Source of the DNA: Lingula anatina
Lineage: Eukaryota; Brachiopoda; Lingulata; Lingulida; Lingulidae
NCBI RefSeq assembly: GCF_001039355.2
Contig: NW_019776155.1
Location: 48,948-79,246, forward strand
DNA: 30,299 nt
Direction of reading: 5' to 3'
This document shows positions 20,221 to 30,299 of this stretch, one piece after another (position 1 is the stretch's first letter; each line of letters begins with the position of its first letter). The translations under genes were made by a program, and so were the position numbers. Below the pieces are notes generated by a model that saw only the letters and a list, made by a program, of their open reading frames with translations, was not told where the DNA came from and did no database searches.

Positions 20221-23200
20221 AATCCACAGAATCAAAAGCTAGCAAAGAAAGCGGATCCGTCAGCGAAGGCCTGGAACAATTTGGAGAAGACACCGACTTC
20301 CACGGACTGAAGCGTGTCTTCAGGAGAGACTATACACTGTTACGCAGAACCTTTTGGTTGTTTTTCTTTCTGGCGGGTCTTACGGGTTTTATCGCCAACA
20401 CAGTTGACAGGCTGAGCTATTACTTGCAGTATCCACACTCGTCTGAGCTAGACGTGATGTATGATATGGAGTTAGGTAAGACGACCACCATTTTATAGAC
20501 TCTTATTAAATACTACATGTATGAAGCCTAAACCATTCAATTGATAGACATACATGTACTCCTTAATTGAATAGCCAAACATTACAAAATTTTCCATCAT
20601 ATTAAAGTGATTTCTGGATGAAGAGCACCTACTCAAAATGATTAAATTTACAATTAAAATACGCTGAAAACAAACCCACATTATGTACAATGTAGCTGTA
20701 AATGACTCTGCCACATGTTACTAGAAAATGCTTTTAACACTGACAAAGCGGTCGTGTTGGTGACATCCATCCACGTAAATTGGTGGACTTGAACACTGTA
20801 TACTCAGATCATTAATGACTGAAATAAAAATTGGAATATACTATTACTTCTCTCGGGGGATAATGACTAAACGGTTTATCTCTATGGAAATAACAACTAT
20901 AGTCTTCCTAAGTGGCAGGTTTCACTACGAAAATATTGATTTAACAACCATGTCAGACACAACTGGTATGGGTGCACAATCGATGCAATTATAAGGCTTG
21001 TTTCCCTCCGTTTAAACTGACAACCGTTTAACGGCTGATGTTCGGAAACAGATGTTAAATCTGTCGCTCTGTGTTATCACGCTGCAAGGAAAATAGCCTC
21101 AAAACGAGACTGTGGACGTTACGAACGTGACGTCATACGAGACTATAAAACTTGCGAGAATCTGCGTGGGACTGTGTACATTTTTCAGCGACAGTTCAGT
21201 TTGAAACTCTCTATGTGCAGTTTATGTCGTCTAAGAAAACTGAAAGCAATGCAACTAGTGCAAAGTCTGGTGACGTAGCGTAAAATTATTTGAGATTTCT
21301 CAGTATTTTGAGGAGAACGGGGTCCAAAATATTGTCAGACTATCAACTGGGGTGCAACAAGGAATAAAAGTCGACATAATTTATAGACAGATACTGTGTG
21401 GTCGTTTCCCTTAAGTCCTGTCGAATTATAATCTGTTGTACGTACACGAATTGTTTTGTGTGTCACTATCATGGATGCTCCCCATTACGGCAAACGCTTC
21501 TTTTTTTTTTTTTTTTTTTTNACCACGAATCGTGAAATTTGTCAATTCATCGCCATTCGTGGGATTCGTGGTCTGTGTGAAATAGGGGCATAAGGAGTAC
21601 ATTGCACTAGTATGGGGGTATTTCTCAGTGGAAGGGAAGAGGGTGCAATATAGAGTGTTATCCCTGCTGTTTGCGATCATAGCGCCGACTGCCGCAAATT
21701 CATATTATATCTTTTAATGTGAATTAAAATTCACATAAGTAAGATACTAATAGCAGCCATTATTTTTGGTGTATTGTTTTTCAAAAGAAACAACACGATG
21801 TTGATAATGTGTTGGCTTAACATCCTTAAGCATGGGAACACCTACACATATCCAGAGACTGACCTTGATGATATGCAAGTGTCTACCATAGTGCTTTCGA
21901 AGCTCTGAGATAAAAAATATGGAGATGTTATTTGCCAAACCATAGTCAGCTGAAAATTGTAAAAAACGTAATATATGCTTATTTGCTTCAATCCCCTGGC
22001 AATTTTTTCCAAAAAAATCAAAATGACCTTGCTTTTGTTTTGTTTCACCTGACCGTCACATGGTTCGTGCAAAACGTCAAAATTAACGGAATGGAACGAT
22101 CGTGCAAAAAAGTACTGGTTTTTATACCATCGAATAATCAACAAATTCTTTATTTGTTGCAGAGTTTCCAGCCGTTACCATATGCAACATGAACTCCTAT
22201 AGACTATCCGCTTTGACAGACGTTGATATATTACATTTTGGTGAAAAACTGCACATTTTAGATGAAAACCGCCGCCTTATACACCCAGAATATTACAACC
22301 AGAGCTGGGTGGATTGGGTACACGGTATTAATTGGACAGAGTTAGCTGCCAACGATGACGAAGGTAGATATTCTTTTTACTTTTGCAAAATACAAGCACA
22401 GATTCATACGGAGGCATATTGCTGCGATTTTGTTATATTTCATATTTTGAAATTTGGAGTTCTTGTTTGGTCATAAGAGAGTGGGCTGACCAGTATTTCA
22501 TATTTCACATATTTCACACGAAAACTGTTATTTCTTAATGTGCCAAAGGAACTTAAAATATTATTTGCTAAATAAATGATGCGTTTTCATTGACTGTCAG
22601 TATACTTAATTATAAATCTAGAATATGGTTTTATTTTCTTATAAAATGAACTACGCCATGGGTGCCAAGTTTTAAAATCTGTTCAAAAAAGAAATACTAT
22701 CAAATTACGTTGATCATTCTGGTTACTTAGTACCCTACATTTTTCATTGCAGTTTTGTTTAAAAGTTATCTGGTCGTAGCATAATGGACTTTCGGTTTCG
22801 ATTTAACTTTCAGAAAATTTTGACGTGCTTGAATTTATACGTCGAACCGGCCACCAGCTAGAAGACATGATACTGCTGTGTTCGTGGAAAGGGCAGCACT
22901 GTGGTCCGGAAAACTTTACCTCGGTTTTCACTCATTTTGGCATCTGTTATACTTTCAATGCTGACCATTCTTATAAGTACGTATCACGAAAGGCTGGTGC
23001 GGGAAACGGGTTGAAGTTATATATCAACATCGAAGAAGAAGAGTATTTGACTTCGGATGTCCTAGCAGGGCAAGATGCTGGTAGGTTTTATAATCCGGAT
23101 ACATCGATGGATAAAAATGTTAATTCGATGAATATTGTCCTATGAAAAACACGAAAATTCACTAAACGCTACTGCTCACTCTTTAGTTTAATTGACTAAG

Positions 23201-24098
23201 TAACTTTGAATTTTGTAAATTCCGTGTTGCATTCATAAAAGCTAGTGAGTCAAAATTACTATGTGACAGGGTTAATACTTCGTGCAAAAAGTAGAAAAAT
23301 TACCGTCCGCTTTAAGTACGTGAGATGTGCCATGTAGAATCTTAACCTTCAAAGGAAGTAAACGCCTTTACACAGTTTTTTTATCCGAGTGCAGTTATGC
23401 AGTTGAATTTGTTTTTTAACCTAATTTTTAATGTATTTATTGTATTACTTTTTCTTTCTGCATTAATCTTACTTTGCTGCAAAGGAAAATGATTTCTGAT
23501 CTTTTGGCTGAATAAATTCTTAACCCATGTGTATTTTTTCTTGTAAAGGACTGAAGATGGTTATTCACGCTCAGGAAGAGCCTCCATTTGTGAAGGAGTT
23601 GGGATTTGGAGTGCTACCGGGGGACCACCATTTTATCGCTATACAGAAGAAATACGTAGGATTTAAGAACTTTCATCACAATTACATAACGTCTATTTAC
23701 ATTTTTCATATGTTAACGGCCCTTATTAGCTGATATCGTGATAACAAACAGAAGGTTGGACAGCTTGTTGAAAAATTCTTTTTATTCCGTTATTGTCAAA
23801 TGAACCTAATGGCAATTTGTTTGAGAATATCTTGTGCGTCCCAATATTGTTATGCTCATCCATGTTTCAAGATCTCCGACTCTTATAAAAAGCAGGCACT
23901 GCCACCTAGTAAATAACAATTAAATGACATGGTTCTGTATTGCAGGTTCACAACTTGGTTCCTCCATGGGGAAACTGCTACGAAGGGAAACTCAAGTATT
24001 ACTCTCATTATAGCGTCCCTGCCTGCAGGATAGAGTGTGAAACAGATACCATCGTAAAAGAGTGTGGCTGCAAGCTGGCCGAAATGCCAGGTGATTCC

Positions 24099-24138
<40 letters not shown>

Positions 24139-24818
24139 TCCTTGCTTTTATCGTTCTCTCTCTCCCTAACTCCCTCCCTCCCTCTCTTTCTTTTTCTGTC
24201 TCTCTCTCCTTACTTCCCTCTCTCTCTCTCTTCTCCCCTCCCTCTCTCTCATTCTCCTCTCTCTCTCTCTCTCTCTCTATTTTTTAGATGGTTTGTAATG
24301 AACCTGTGTATATACACTTGTACACTCATTTAAATGGTTTTCATAATGGCTGTGTAAATAGCTTTTTTGTACTCGGCAATTGCATGTTTTATATTTATAC
24401 TAGAGAAAGAGCAATTTGTAAGCCGTACATGAGACCGTATTATACATTTCATTACATCATTATACATCATTACAGGCAACACATCCGTATGTCTAGGACA
24501 TATGTACATGGGATGTGCCTATCCAGCCTTAGGTAGGTAAAGTAAAAAATAAACGTCTACATGCATATTATATCTAGCACTGGCAATGTTGGATTTTTTA
24601 TAGCTTCTCACCACCTCAGTTTACTTGCGACATGCTTTCCTCATTCTGGAAGAAAGTGCGCAAAGCGTTGCGGATAAATCTTAAACTGGCACCACAGTTT
24701 TTCAAATGCGATCAGACGAATGTTGATCTTATTGTATATTTACCTACATATAGTGAGGCTGAAATACCATTTTGCTATTTTCTCATTATCATAAGCATTA
24801 TTATTATTACTATCATCA

Positions 24819-24859
<41 letters not shown>

Positions 24860-26205
24860 CTGTTGTTTCAGAGGAAGTGGAGCACTCAGACTTGTGCTCC
24901 TGTCAGAATCCATGTGATATGACCACCTATAGGCGAGACATCTCTTCCGTAAGGCTTCGAGATACTACCTTAGATATCATAGCCGAAAATAACCCGCAAG
25001 TTAAACGGGAAACACTAAGGTTATCTAATTTCTTTGATCGCAAGAGCGTGTGCGCATTTGTGTGTGTGAGAGAGAGAGAGAGAGCGTGCGAGAATGCTTT
25101 AAGTCGAAAGTGAAACTGAGCTCCAAAGGTAGAACCGTTATTATGAATTAATATCCTGATTTTCGTTAAATTCTTGTTATATTAGAGATACAGTATTTCA
25201 GATTGAGTTCAAAACAATGTTTTTATAATTATCCAACCGATAAATAAGACAAATATCACCAATGGCTGATGTTATATAAAAGCACATCTTTGAATTTTGA
25301 TGGTGTTTACGTTTATTATAAATGTATTATTCCGCACTTGTTGCATTGAAAAGACTTGATTCTGTTTTAAGAAAGAAATAATGGTTAGTAACATTTTGAT
25401 AACATTTTAGCATCAATTGTTAATTGACATTTACTGTAACTACAATTAGTTTCTATTTTCAGCAGAGATAACCTGCTGGTGCTGAACATCTATTACGAAG
25501 AGCTGTGCTATGAGACCATCAGACAAATCAAAGCATATTCCATACCAGCACTGCTAAGTTAGTAAAACTATCACTTATTTCAATTGCCAGTCATGTAAGA
25601 GATCGTCGATGTTGATATGCTTCCAGTTGTAATCATCAGGATTAGAATTTTAGTCTAAAACCGTTCAACACATTAACAGCTCAAGAGTTTGTTTTTAACT
25701 TAAAGACCAAAAATATCAGTGAAACCAGAATGATCCCATTGCAGTATACAAATGAATATACTGATATCTCAATGGTCAAGCAGGCCTTGATTTTTTATTC
25801 TTTGAATTAAGACAGACTTTTGACTTAAATTATGTAGAATGTTTAATTGTAAGTCTTTAAATTATTACCGACCTTTGACTTAAATTATCTTGAGTGACAT
25901 GTCCCTGATCGAACACAGTACATGTACAACACTTCACGGATACATTAGGTATCATACAGGCATTAGCAATTACTAAAGCGCCAACCACGCCATTCAACTA
26001 AGTATTAAAACGCTTCGACCTTCACCTTCACTTACTTTTTTATTTTCCAGGCGACATAGGAGGCCAGATGGGTTTGTTTATTGGGGCTAGTGTTCTGACT
26101 CTGCTGCATGTGATCGAGGCCGTTGGGGCGGTTGTTGGTGGAAAGTTCCTCAAGACAACAAAGCAAGGGCGTGTCAGTACAACTCGGGTCCAAAGTTTGA
26201 AGTGA
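20221..26205 (+). CDS. Acid-sensing ion channel-like DEG/ENaC subunit (nine coding exons, start not fixed)
   Basis: Exons: 20221-20475, 22163-22363, 22814-23080, 23549-23655, 23946-24090, 24476-24532, 24872-25019, 25466-25557 and 26051-26205, all in matching phases, giving 475 residues (ASICs are about 510-530). Order of landmarks: the HG gating motif (TDFHGLKRVF); TM1 (LLRRTFWLFFFLAGLTGF); post-TM1 FPAVTICNMN; then LEDMILLCSW, GICYTFNADH and GAGNGLKL; EEPPFVKELGFGVLPG; PPWGNC; the cysteine-rich thumb (PACRIECET, ECGCKLAEMP, CSCQNPCD); pre-TM2 and TM2 DIGGQMGLFIGASVLT with the GAS selectivity filter; and a short cytosolic tail. It should form trimeric Na+ channels in the plasma membrane. Similarity is closest to ASICs rather than FMRFamide-gated or degenerin members. 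The 5' end is unresolved, and the exon ending at 25019 uses a weak donor (AAG/GTTATC). Confidence 0.93.
21501..21572. repeat. Poly-T run, N, and short inverted repeat in an ASIC-like gene intron
   Basis: Twenty T (21501-21520) end at an N (21521). Next comes ACCACGAATC (21522-21531) and its exact reverse complement GATTCGTGGT (21563-21572), 31 bases apart, with ATTCGTGG repeated twice in the right arm. It could be the end of a small transposon or retroposed tail. Confidence 0.6.
24109..24279. repeat. CT-rich (TC)n tract close to a 5' splice site
   Basis: About 170 bases of almost pure pyrimidine on the plus strand, starting 18 bases after the donor of the exon ending at 24090. The Ser-Leu reading frames through it are low-complexity artefacts. 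Confidence 0.9.
24797..24858. repeat. (ATT)n microsatellite upstream of an ASIC-like gene acceptor
   Basis: About 62 bases of ATT units with a few ATC interruptions, ending just before the polypyrimidine tract of the acceptor at 24871. Confidence 0.9.
25063..25084. repeat. Short GT/GA microsatellite
   Basis: GTGTGTGA followed by about eight GA units, in the intron after 25019. The exon frame stays open through it to a stop near 25111. Confidence 0.7.
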
Positions 26206-26292
26206 ATCATGACAACAGGGTTCCGAATACCATATACCTCAGTTTGTTACATGTAAGTGTACGGGACATTGGAATGGTCAGTTGAGAAGACA

Positions 26293-26302
26293 GCGCATGC
26301 GC
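26293..26302. promoter_or_regulatory. NRF1-type palindromic site GCGCATGCGC
   Basis: The exact 10-bp core of the metazoan NRF1 binding consensus, in a CpG-rich stretch 88 bp beyond the ASIC-like stop and 188 bp before the ATG of the next ORF. NRF1 sites typically sit close to transcription starts of housekeeping genes, so a promoter for the ORF at 26481 is the natural reading. Confidence 0.55.
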
Positions 26303-26480
26303 ACTTTGATGTGCTTCCACGTCGTTGCCTTGGCAGTGCAGTTGTGCACGAAAGGCGCTAAAAGTTTATTCAAGGAGAGGACGCACAATCAGTGAACACG
26401 GAAACTAAAACACATCATTCTCTGTCTGCAGTTTCTGTGACTGCACTTTGTGACTCTGTGATACAGCTACTCTTAGAAAG

Positions 26481-26630
26481 ATGTCTGAATTGGAGACATT
26501 GTTCAATTCTTACGTACCAGAATATGTTACAGGCAATGTAGAATTGATGGAGTTCATTAGACACGGTGGCAAATCGGCCATCTCATACAATGGTGGGCAA
26601 TACCAACTTTTATACATTTGTAATAATTAA
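26481..26630 (+). CDS. 49-residue ORF, possible first exon with FLYWCH-like start
   Basis: ATG at 26481 opens MSELETLFNSYVPEYVTG, then EFIRHGGKSAISYNGGQYQ, and ends at TAA 26628-26630. The segment RHGGKSAISYNGGQYQ resembles the first half of a FLYWCH zinc finger (Gly-x-x-hydrophobic then Gly-x-x-Tyr), but the Trp/Cys/His second half is absent. A GTGGGC after SYN could act as a donor to an exon carrying the rest, though it is weak and I found no obvious partner. It may equally be a stand-alone microprotein or a relic. The NRF1 site upstream argues that the region is a real promoter. Confidence 0.35.
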   Translation: MSELETLFNSYVPEYVTGNVELMEFIRHGGKSAISYNGGQYQLLYICNN

Positions 26631-28442
26631 TAACTAACAAGTAAGATTCACTGCTGCACTGTACACAAGTTTTTTAAAACACACTACTTAAGACCTATTT
26701 TCTAAAGAAATATATGCATAGAGAAAATGGCCTTCTTCGATCATATTAGTTGTTCCACTTACTGCAAAATTGAAACATTCAAAATCCCAAAATATAAGAT
26801 CAACGCCTTAGCGAGGCTTTAATTATGATCGGGGCTCAGGAGCTTGAATTTCAGAGGCGAGGATACAAAAAGCCACTCCTAGTACCCCCTTTAAAATAAC
26901 TTTTTGTGATGGAAGGAGGAAGTGCATTTCTCCTCACGATATCACAATACGCACGTTAAAGACACGCCATCGTGTGGGATACTTGGCATACCCCCAAAAA
27001 GAGGCAGTAGAGCATTTCAGAACACGGAAGACACTTGATAAAAACTTCAAACATAAAGCCAGTTGCCAGATATATAAATACGTATTAGACAAAGAAGCAC
27101 AGCACTCGACGGCGTACCCCAAAGCTATCCATTGAGTATTCAAATAAAACCTTCACAGCCTTAACCTGTATATGTTTACTCAAACATACTAGACAGAAAT
27201 GCCACAGTATTAAATGTCAGAAACGCATAACTGTATGCATACATGTATGTTTTTAATTATATATAAAAACTGAGTTCATACACATTTTGTAAAAGTGTGC
27301 GAAGACCAATAAAATAATTTTTCAAATATTACAATTTGAGTTCGAGTTTAGATAATTTATTATTGTGACAGCACCAATTCAGCATATGCGTACATAATAT
27401 ATGAATAGCGGTCCAGCACTATGGGTTTTCAAAGTCACGAATTATACTTTTAGTTATACAACAGTTTCTTTCTGACCTGGAAGCGGCAAAAGTTAAGCCT
27501 TGCTGCTCTTTATTTACATCTACTCAAGCCTGTGGAGAGCACAGATGAGGTCTGTCTTCAACCGCCGCTTGGTTAGAAAAAACTAAATTGTTCATTTTCA
27601 CCTTTTCAGTCCATTTTGCCTGAGATTCTCATCAGCTGAGCATATTAATGGAATATTTTACTCTACTCATGGGTCATAGCTAAGCTCCCTGGACGTTGCT
27701 GTGACGTTATGTCTTAATCCGCGCAGCACAGCAATTCTGCATCCAGTAACGACTTCGTTAAATTTTCCTAGAAACAAGGTTTTAATACACTTGTGGTTGA
27801 AATACTAGTAGGTATATAGCCGTAGTTTTGGCCATTTGCAGGTGTCGGTTCCATTTGAGTGCGTGACCGCCTTGTGGTTAACTAACCGGACCATATTAGT
27901 GACTGCTATCGATCACTCAAAGGTTTGTTTCTCATTTTATTTTCGTTAGACTAAAGATAAAATTATCCCTGATGCAAATGCGCACTTCCTCTGATTCCGG
28001 AGACTGCTAATTCTGGAACTAGCGAAACATTTAACACATCGGTAAACGTAATTGACACTATAACTAACCCACATTTGATGATACCGTGATTCGTATTTTA
28101 AAATAGTTTTACAGGTGGTTTATCTGAAATACAGGTGGACTATTGTGGCTCCATTCTTTATACAAAAATAGTGCGTCGATCAGGCATCCATTTATACATC
28201 ATGAACGCAGGCTGGTCGTTTCTTTTTTTTTTTTTTTCTTTCAGTTTCTCGTCAATATGCCTATACATGTTAAAGGATTTCATTTTTGCCTTGGTAGAAA
28301 GTCTGATACGCAGGAAAACGTCGTTTCCGGTTATATGCTGTCCTGTTTACTAGAATGACATTCATTAAAATATCGATCTTTATCCGAATACTATTTAGAC
28401 TATTCATCCTCGCAAAGTTTATACTGCCCGTGTCTGAGTCGA
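26631..28442. other. Intergenic stretch without recognised genes
   Basis: No convincing exon or RNA gene. AATAAA at 27143-27148 and a second near 27310 are candidate poly(A) signals for an upstream plus-strand transcript. CpG is frequent over most of the stretch. Confidence 0.4.
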
Positions 28443-28449
28443 TATAAAA
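28443..28449 (+). promoter_or_regulatory. TATA box (TATAAAA) before the LDLa gene
   Basis: It lies 52 bp before the ATG at 28495. Transcription about 30 bp downstream would begin near 28473, after the upstream in-frame ATG at 28468, which favours 28495 as the start. Confidence 0.5.
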
Positions 28450-28494
28450 CGTCCAAAGTATTTGACCATGGTGACGAAATACCTTCAACGAGAT

Positions 28495-29543
28495 ATGGGC
28501 TCAAACTATAGTTCATATTCTTTACCTGCTTTAGTGGTTATAGTTTTGGTGTGCTTCCATGTCCACGGGAAACCAGCCACATTTGTAATTCAACCAGGTA
28601 AGCATAGTTTCTTCAAAACTGCATCGTATAAGTCACGGAATGACTAAAACAAACTTATAATAGTTACTCAATATTAACTAGTACTTTCTCCTCAAAATAA
28701 TGGAACAGTGGACCGATTCTAATCTGTGTCGACGTACATGTAGATCAGATTTGGTCATTTATTGGTATGACGTAATTTTATTTTGACTTGTTTCGAACGT
28801 CAAAAGAAAATAAATGTTTAAAAAATGTGAAACTTTTGATTTTCCTAGTTTGGCGATATATTGCGGTCTCGATGATTTAAGATTACAACCACAATTTTGA
28901 TGCATTTTAATGCAATTATAATTTCACCACTTCCAACATATTATGTTGACGTTGGGCACTAGGAAAAGACCATTATGATCGTCTCATGGTGTATGTTTCT
29001 CACCGCAGTTAATAACTCCTTCCCGCCCTTTGTCTTCAACGAATCTTACCGTGTTCATTTTCAGAATGCCACACGGCTGATGCCCCCTGTATTCCGAACT
29101 CCACTTGCGCTGATGTGAGAGGCTCCTGTTCCGAAAAGCCTTGTCCCAATGGCCACTTTAGCTGTGAGACTGGGAACGCGTGCGTGCCCATGGAACACCG
29201 CTGTGACGGCACTAATACCTGTCAGGATGGTTCCGACGAGAAGGATTGCCTCCCGGAGCAATGCCAGACCTGGGCGGAGGTACGCTATTGCCCTTCTGAC
29301 CGCCGCTGTGTGAAGACGACAAATGCTTGCTCGGACGGTACATGTCACCTGGGTTCCTTCGCGTGTGAGGTATCGTCCACGTGCATAGCTGTTGACAAGC
29401 GTTGTAACGGGTCACCGGACTGCCCAGCTACGGACATTTCGGACGAAAAGAACTGCACCGCGGATGAGTGCAGAAGTTTTACACGCTTTTGCGCCGAGAG
29501 CAAGACGTGTGTCAGTGCGTTTACTCCCTGTGTAGAAACATAA
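28495..29543 (+). CDS. Secreted protein with two LDL-receptor class A domains and three four-cysteine modules
   Basis: Exons 28495-28597 and 29065-29543 join in phase 1 to give 193 residues. An in-frame ATG at 28468 would add nine residues; 28495 is preferred because it follows the TATA box at proper distance and directly begins a signal peptide (MGSNYSSYSLPALVVIVLVC, cleaved near VHG). LDLa 1 spans residues 61-96 (NGHFSCETGNACV, RCDG, QDGSDEKDC) and LDLa 2 128-165 (GSFACEVSSTCI, RCNG, ISDEKNC). The SDE calcium-cage residues are kept; in LDLa 2 the Asp of RCDG is Asn. Between and around them are modules with cysteines at 36/43/49/56, 101/110/116/123 and 170/177/183/190. There is no transmembrane segment. 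LDLa domains bind ligands or lipoproteins in a calcium-dependent way; the specific role is unknown. The protein may continue by splicing at TGT/GTAGAA near 29530 to exons beyond the window. Confidence 0.8.
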
Positions 29544-29572
29544 TGTGTGTCAGTACCTTCAATCCCTGCCAT

Positions 29573-29601
29573 ATTTATTTATTTATTTATTTATTTATTT
29601 T
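29573..29601. repeat. (ATTT)n microsatellite
   Basis: About seven ATTT units, directly after a diverged copy of the last coding segment of the LDLa gene. Confidence 0.9.
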
Positions 29602-30299
29602 GCTCTCAAACAGGGCCGTACTATGGAACGCAAAAAGGGCGCCGTCAAGTGTAAATGGGGGGTTACTGCCTGAATAAAAACATAATGCTCTTGTCAGGGC
29701 ACCTTCAGGAAAGACGAATTTATTGATCGTAACTGAACACTATGTAGTTATTTGATTAACATTCCTGTGATTCCACTCAACAATTTAGACACAGAATGTC
29801 GGCCTGTATAAAACTGTGAAAGAAAAATAGAAAGAAAGAAATACGACAAAGCGTTATCTGTTAATAACACGGCTATATTGTAGAACGTAAAACTGAGAAA
29901 AAAAATCAATAAATCAGCATTTTATCAAAATGTGCGCCGTTCTTGTATTGGAGTATGCGTGAACTTGACACTGGCAGATCACAAACCTTTTACAAAGGAT
30001 TTCTACAGGTATGGGGGGAATAATGAAATCCTCTGAGAACTATTTTTTCTGCCTATGTGTCATACAATTCCGATCCATTATCAAAGACCTTTGATCACAT
30101 GGTGGCTCTATTTAACCGTCATTGATAATTCTTTTGTTTGTACCTATATATCTTAAAACGCCTTTAATAAACTTGGCAGCATATAGACTTATTGTATTTG
30201 CCAAATTAATACGAAGCTCCATTGCTTTCCAGTTATTCGCAATCACTTCAGTTTCACGTTTACTTTGTCCAGAGCTGCAGTTATTAATGGTCGGCATGA
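29602..30299. other. Stretch without recognised genes
   Basis: No LDLa-like exon, RNA gene or mobile element is seen up to the right edge. The only open frames are short and lack coding character. Confidence 0.4.

Noticed and set aside
24064-24333. Plus-strand ORFs of Ser-Leu repeats
   Set aside because: They read through the CT microsatellite after the ASIC-like exon donor.
26210-26235. GGGTTCCGAATACC as a tRNA B box
   Set aside because: It does not match the B-box consensus and no A box or cloverleaf is found upstream.
29061-29348. Minus-strand ORF opposite the LDLa exon
   Set aside because: It is an antisense shadow of the GC-rich LDLa coding exon, whose cysteine pattern supports only the plus strand.

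Overview
This is a window of animal nuclear DNA. The genes are split by GT-AG introns of a few hundred to about 1,700 bp, the background is AT-rich, and microsatellites and a short inverted-repeat transposon are present. The gene set points to a marine invertebrate: a lysosomal-type serine carboxypeptidase, the mitotic zinc-finger protein BuGZ/ZNF207, a long-chain acyl-CoA synthetase, an acid-sensing-type sodium channel and a secreted LDL-receptor class A protein. A true ASIC-like channel fits a lophotrochozoan such as a brachiopod or phoronid, or an invertebrate deuterostome. The species cannot be fixed from the sequence.

Layout. 1-3430 is mostly intron-like sequence of an unidentified minus-strand gene whose first coding exon is 3431-3556. 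A CpG-containing gap of 291 bp (3557-3847) separates it head-to-head from SCPEP1, a complete 12-exon plus-strand gene (3848-9592, 448 aa, catalytic triad intact). A 169-bp hAT-like MITE sits in SCPEP1 intron 2. 9593-13559 is non-coding and holds four copies of a 55-61 base element, each able to fold into the same four-way-junction cloverleaf with base-pair covariation. 13560-14814 holds the last three coding exons of ZNF207/BuGZ on the minus strand, including its Bub3-binding GLEBS motif; its zinc-finger exons were not found. 15055-18722 is largely empty, with one orphan exon candidate and one unidentified 130-codon ORF. 18723-18860 is the last exon of a long-chain acyl-CoA synthetase (minus), again without its upstream exons.

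From about 19.1 kb the DNA changes character: CpG becomes about ten times more frequent. This half carries an ASIC-like channel gene (plus strand, nine confident coding exons ending at 26205), a short NRF1-promoter-linked ORF at 26481, and a two-exon secreted protein with two LDLa domains (28495-29543). 

The genes do not form an operon or pathway. The CpG-poor genes are housekeeping types and the CpG-rich ones tissue-specific types, which matches mosaic gene-body methylation in invertebrates. However, the change falls close to a single N at 19130, and both 5'-truncated genes (ZNF207, ACSL) have a single N upstream, so collapsed assembly gaps or a misjoin are a serious alternative. The most novel item is the covarying cloverleaf repeat family at 11969-12708.
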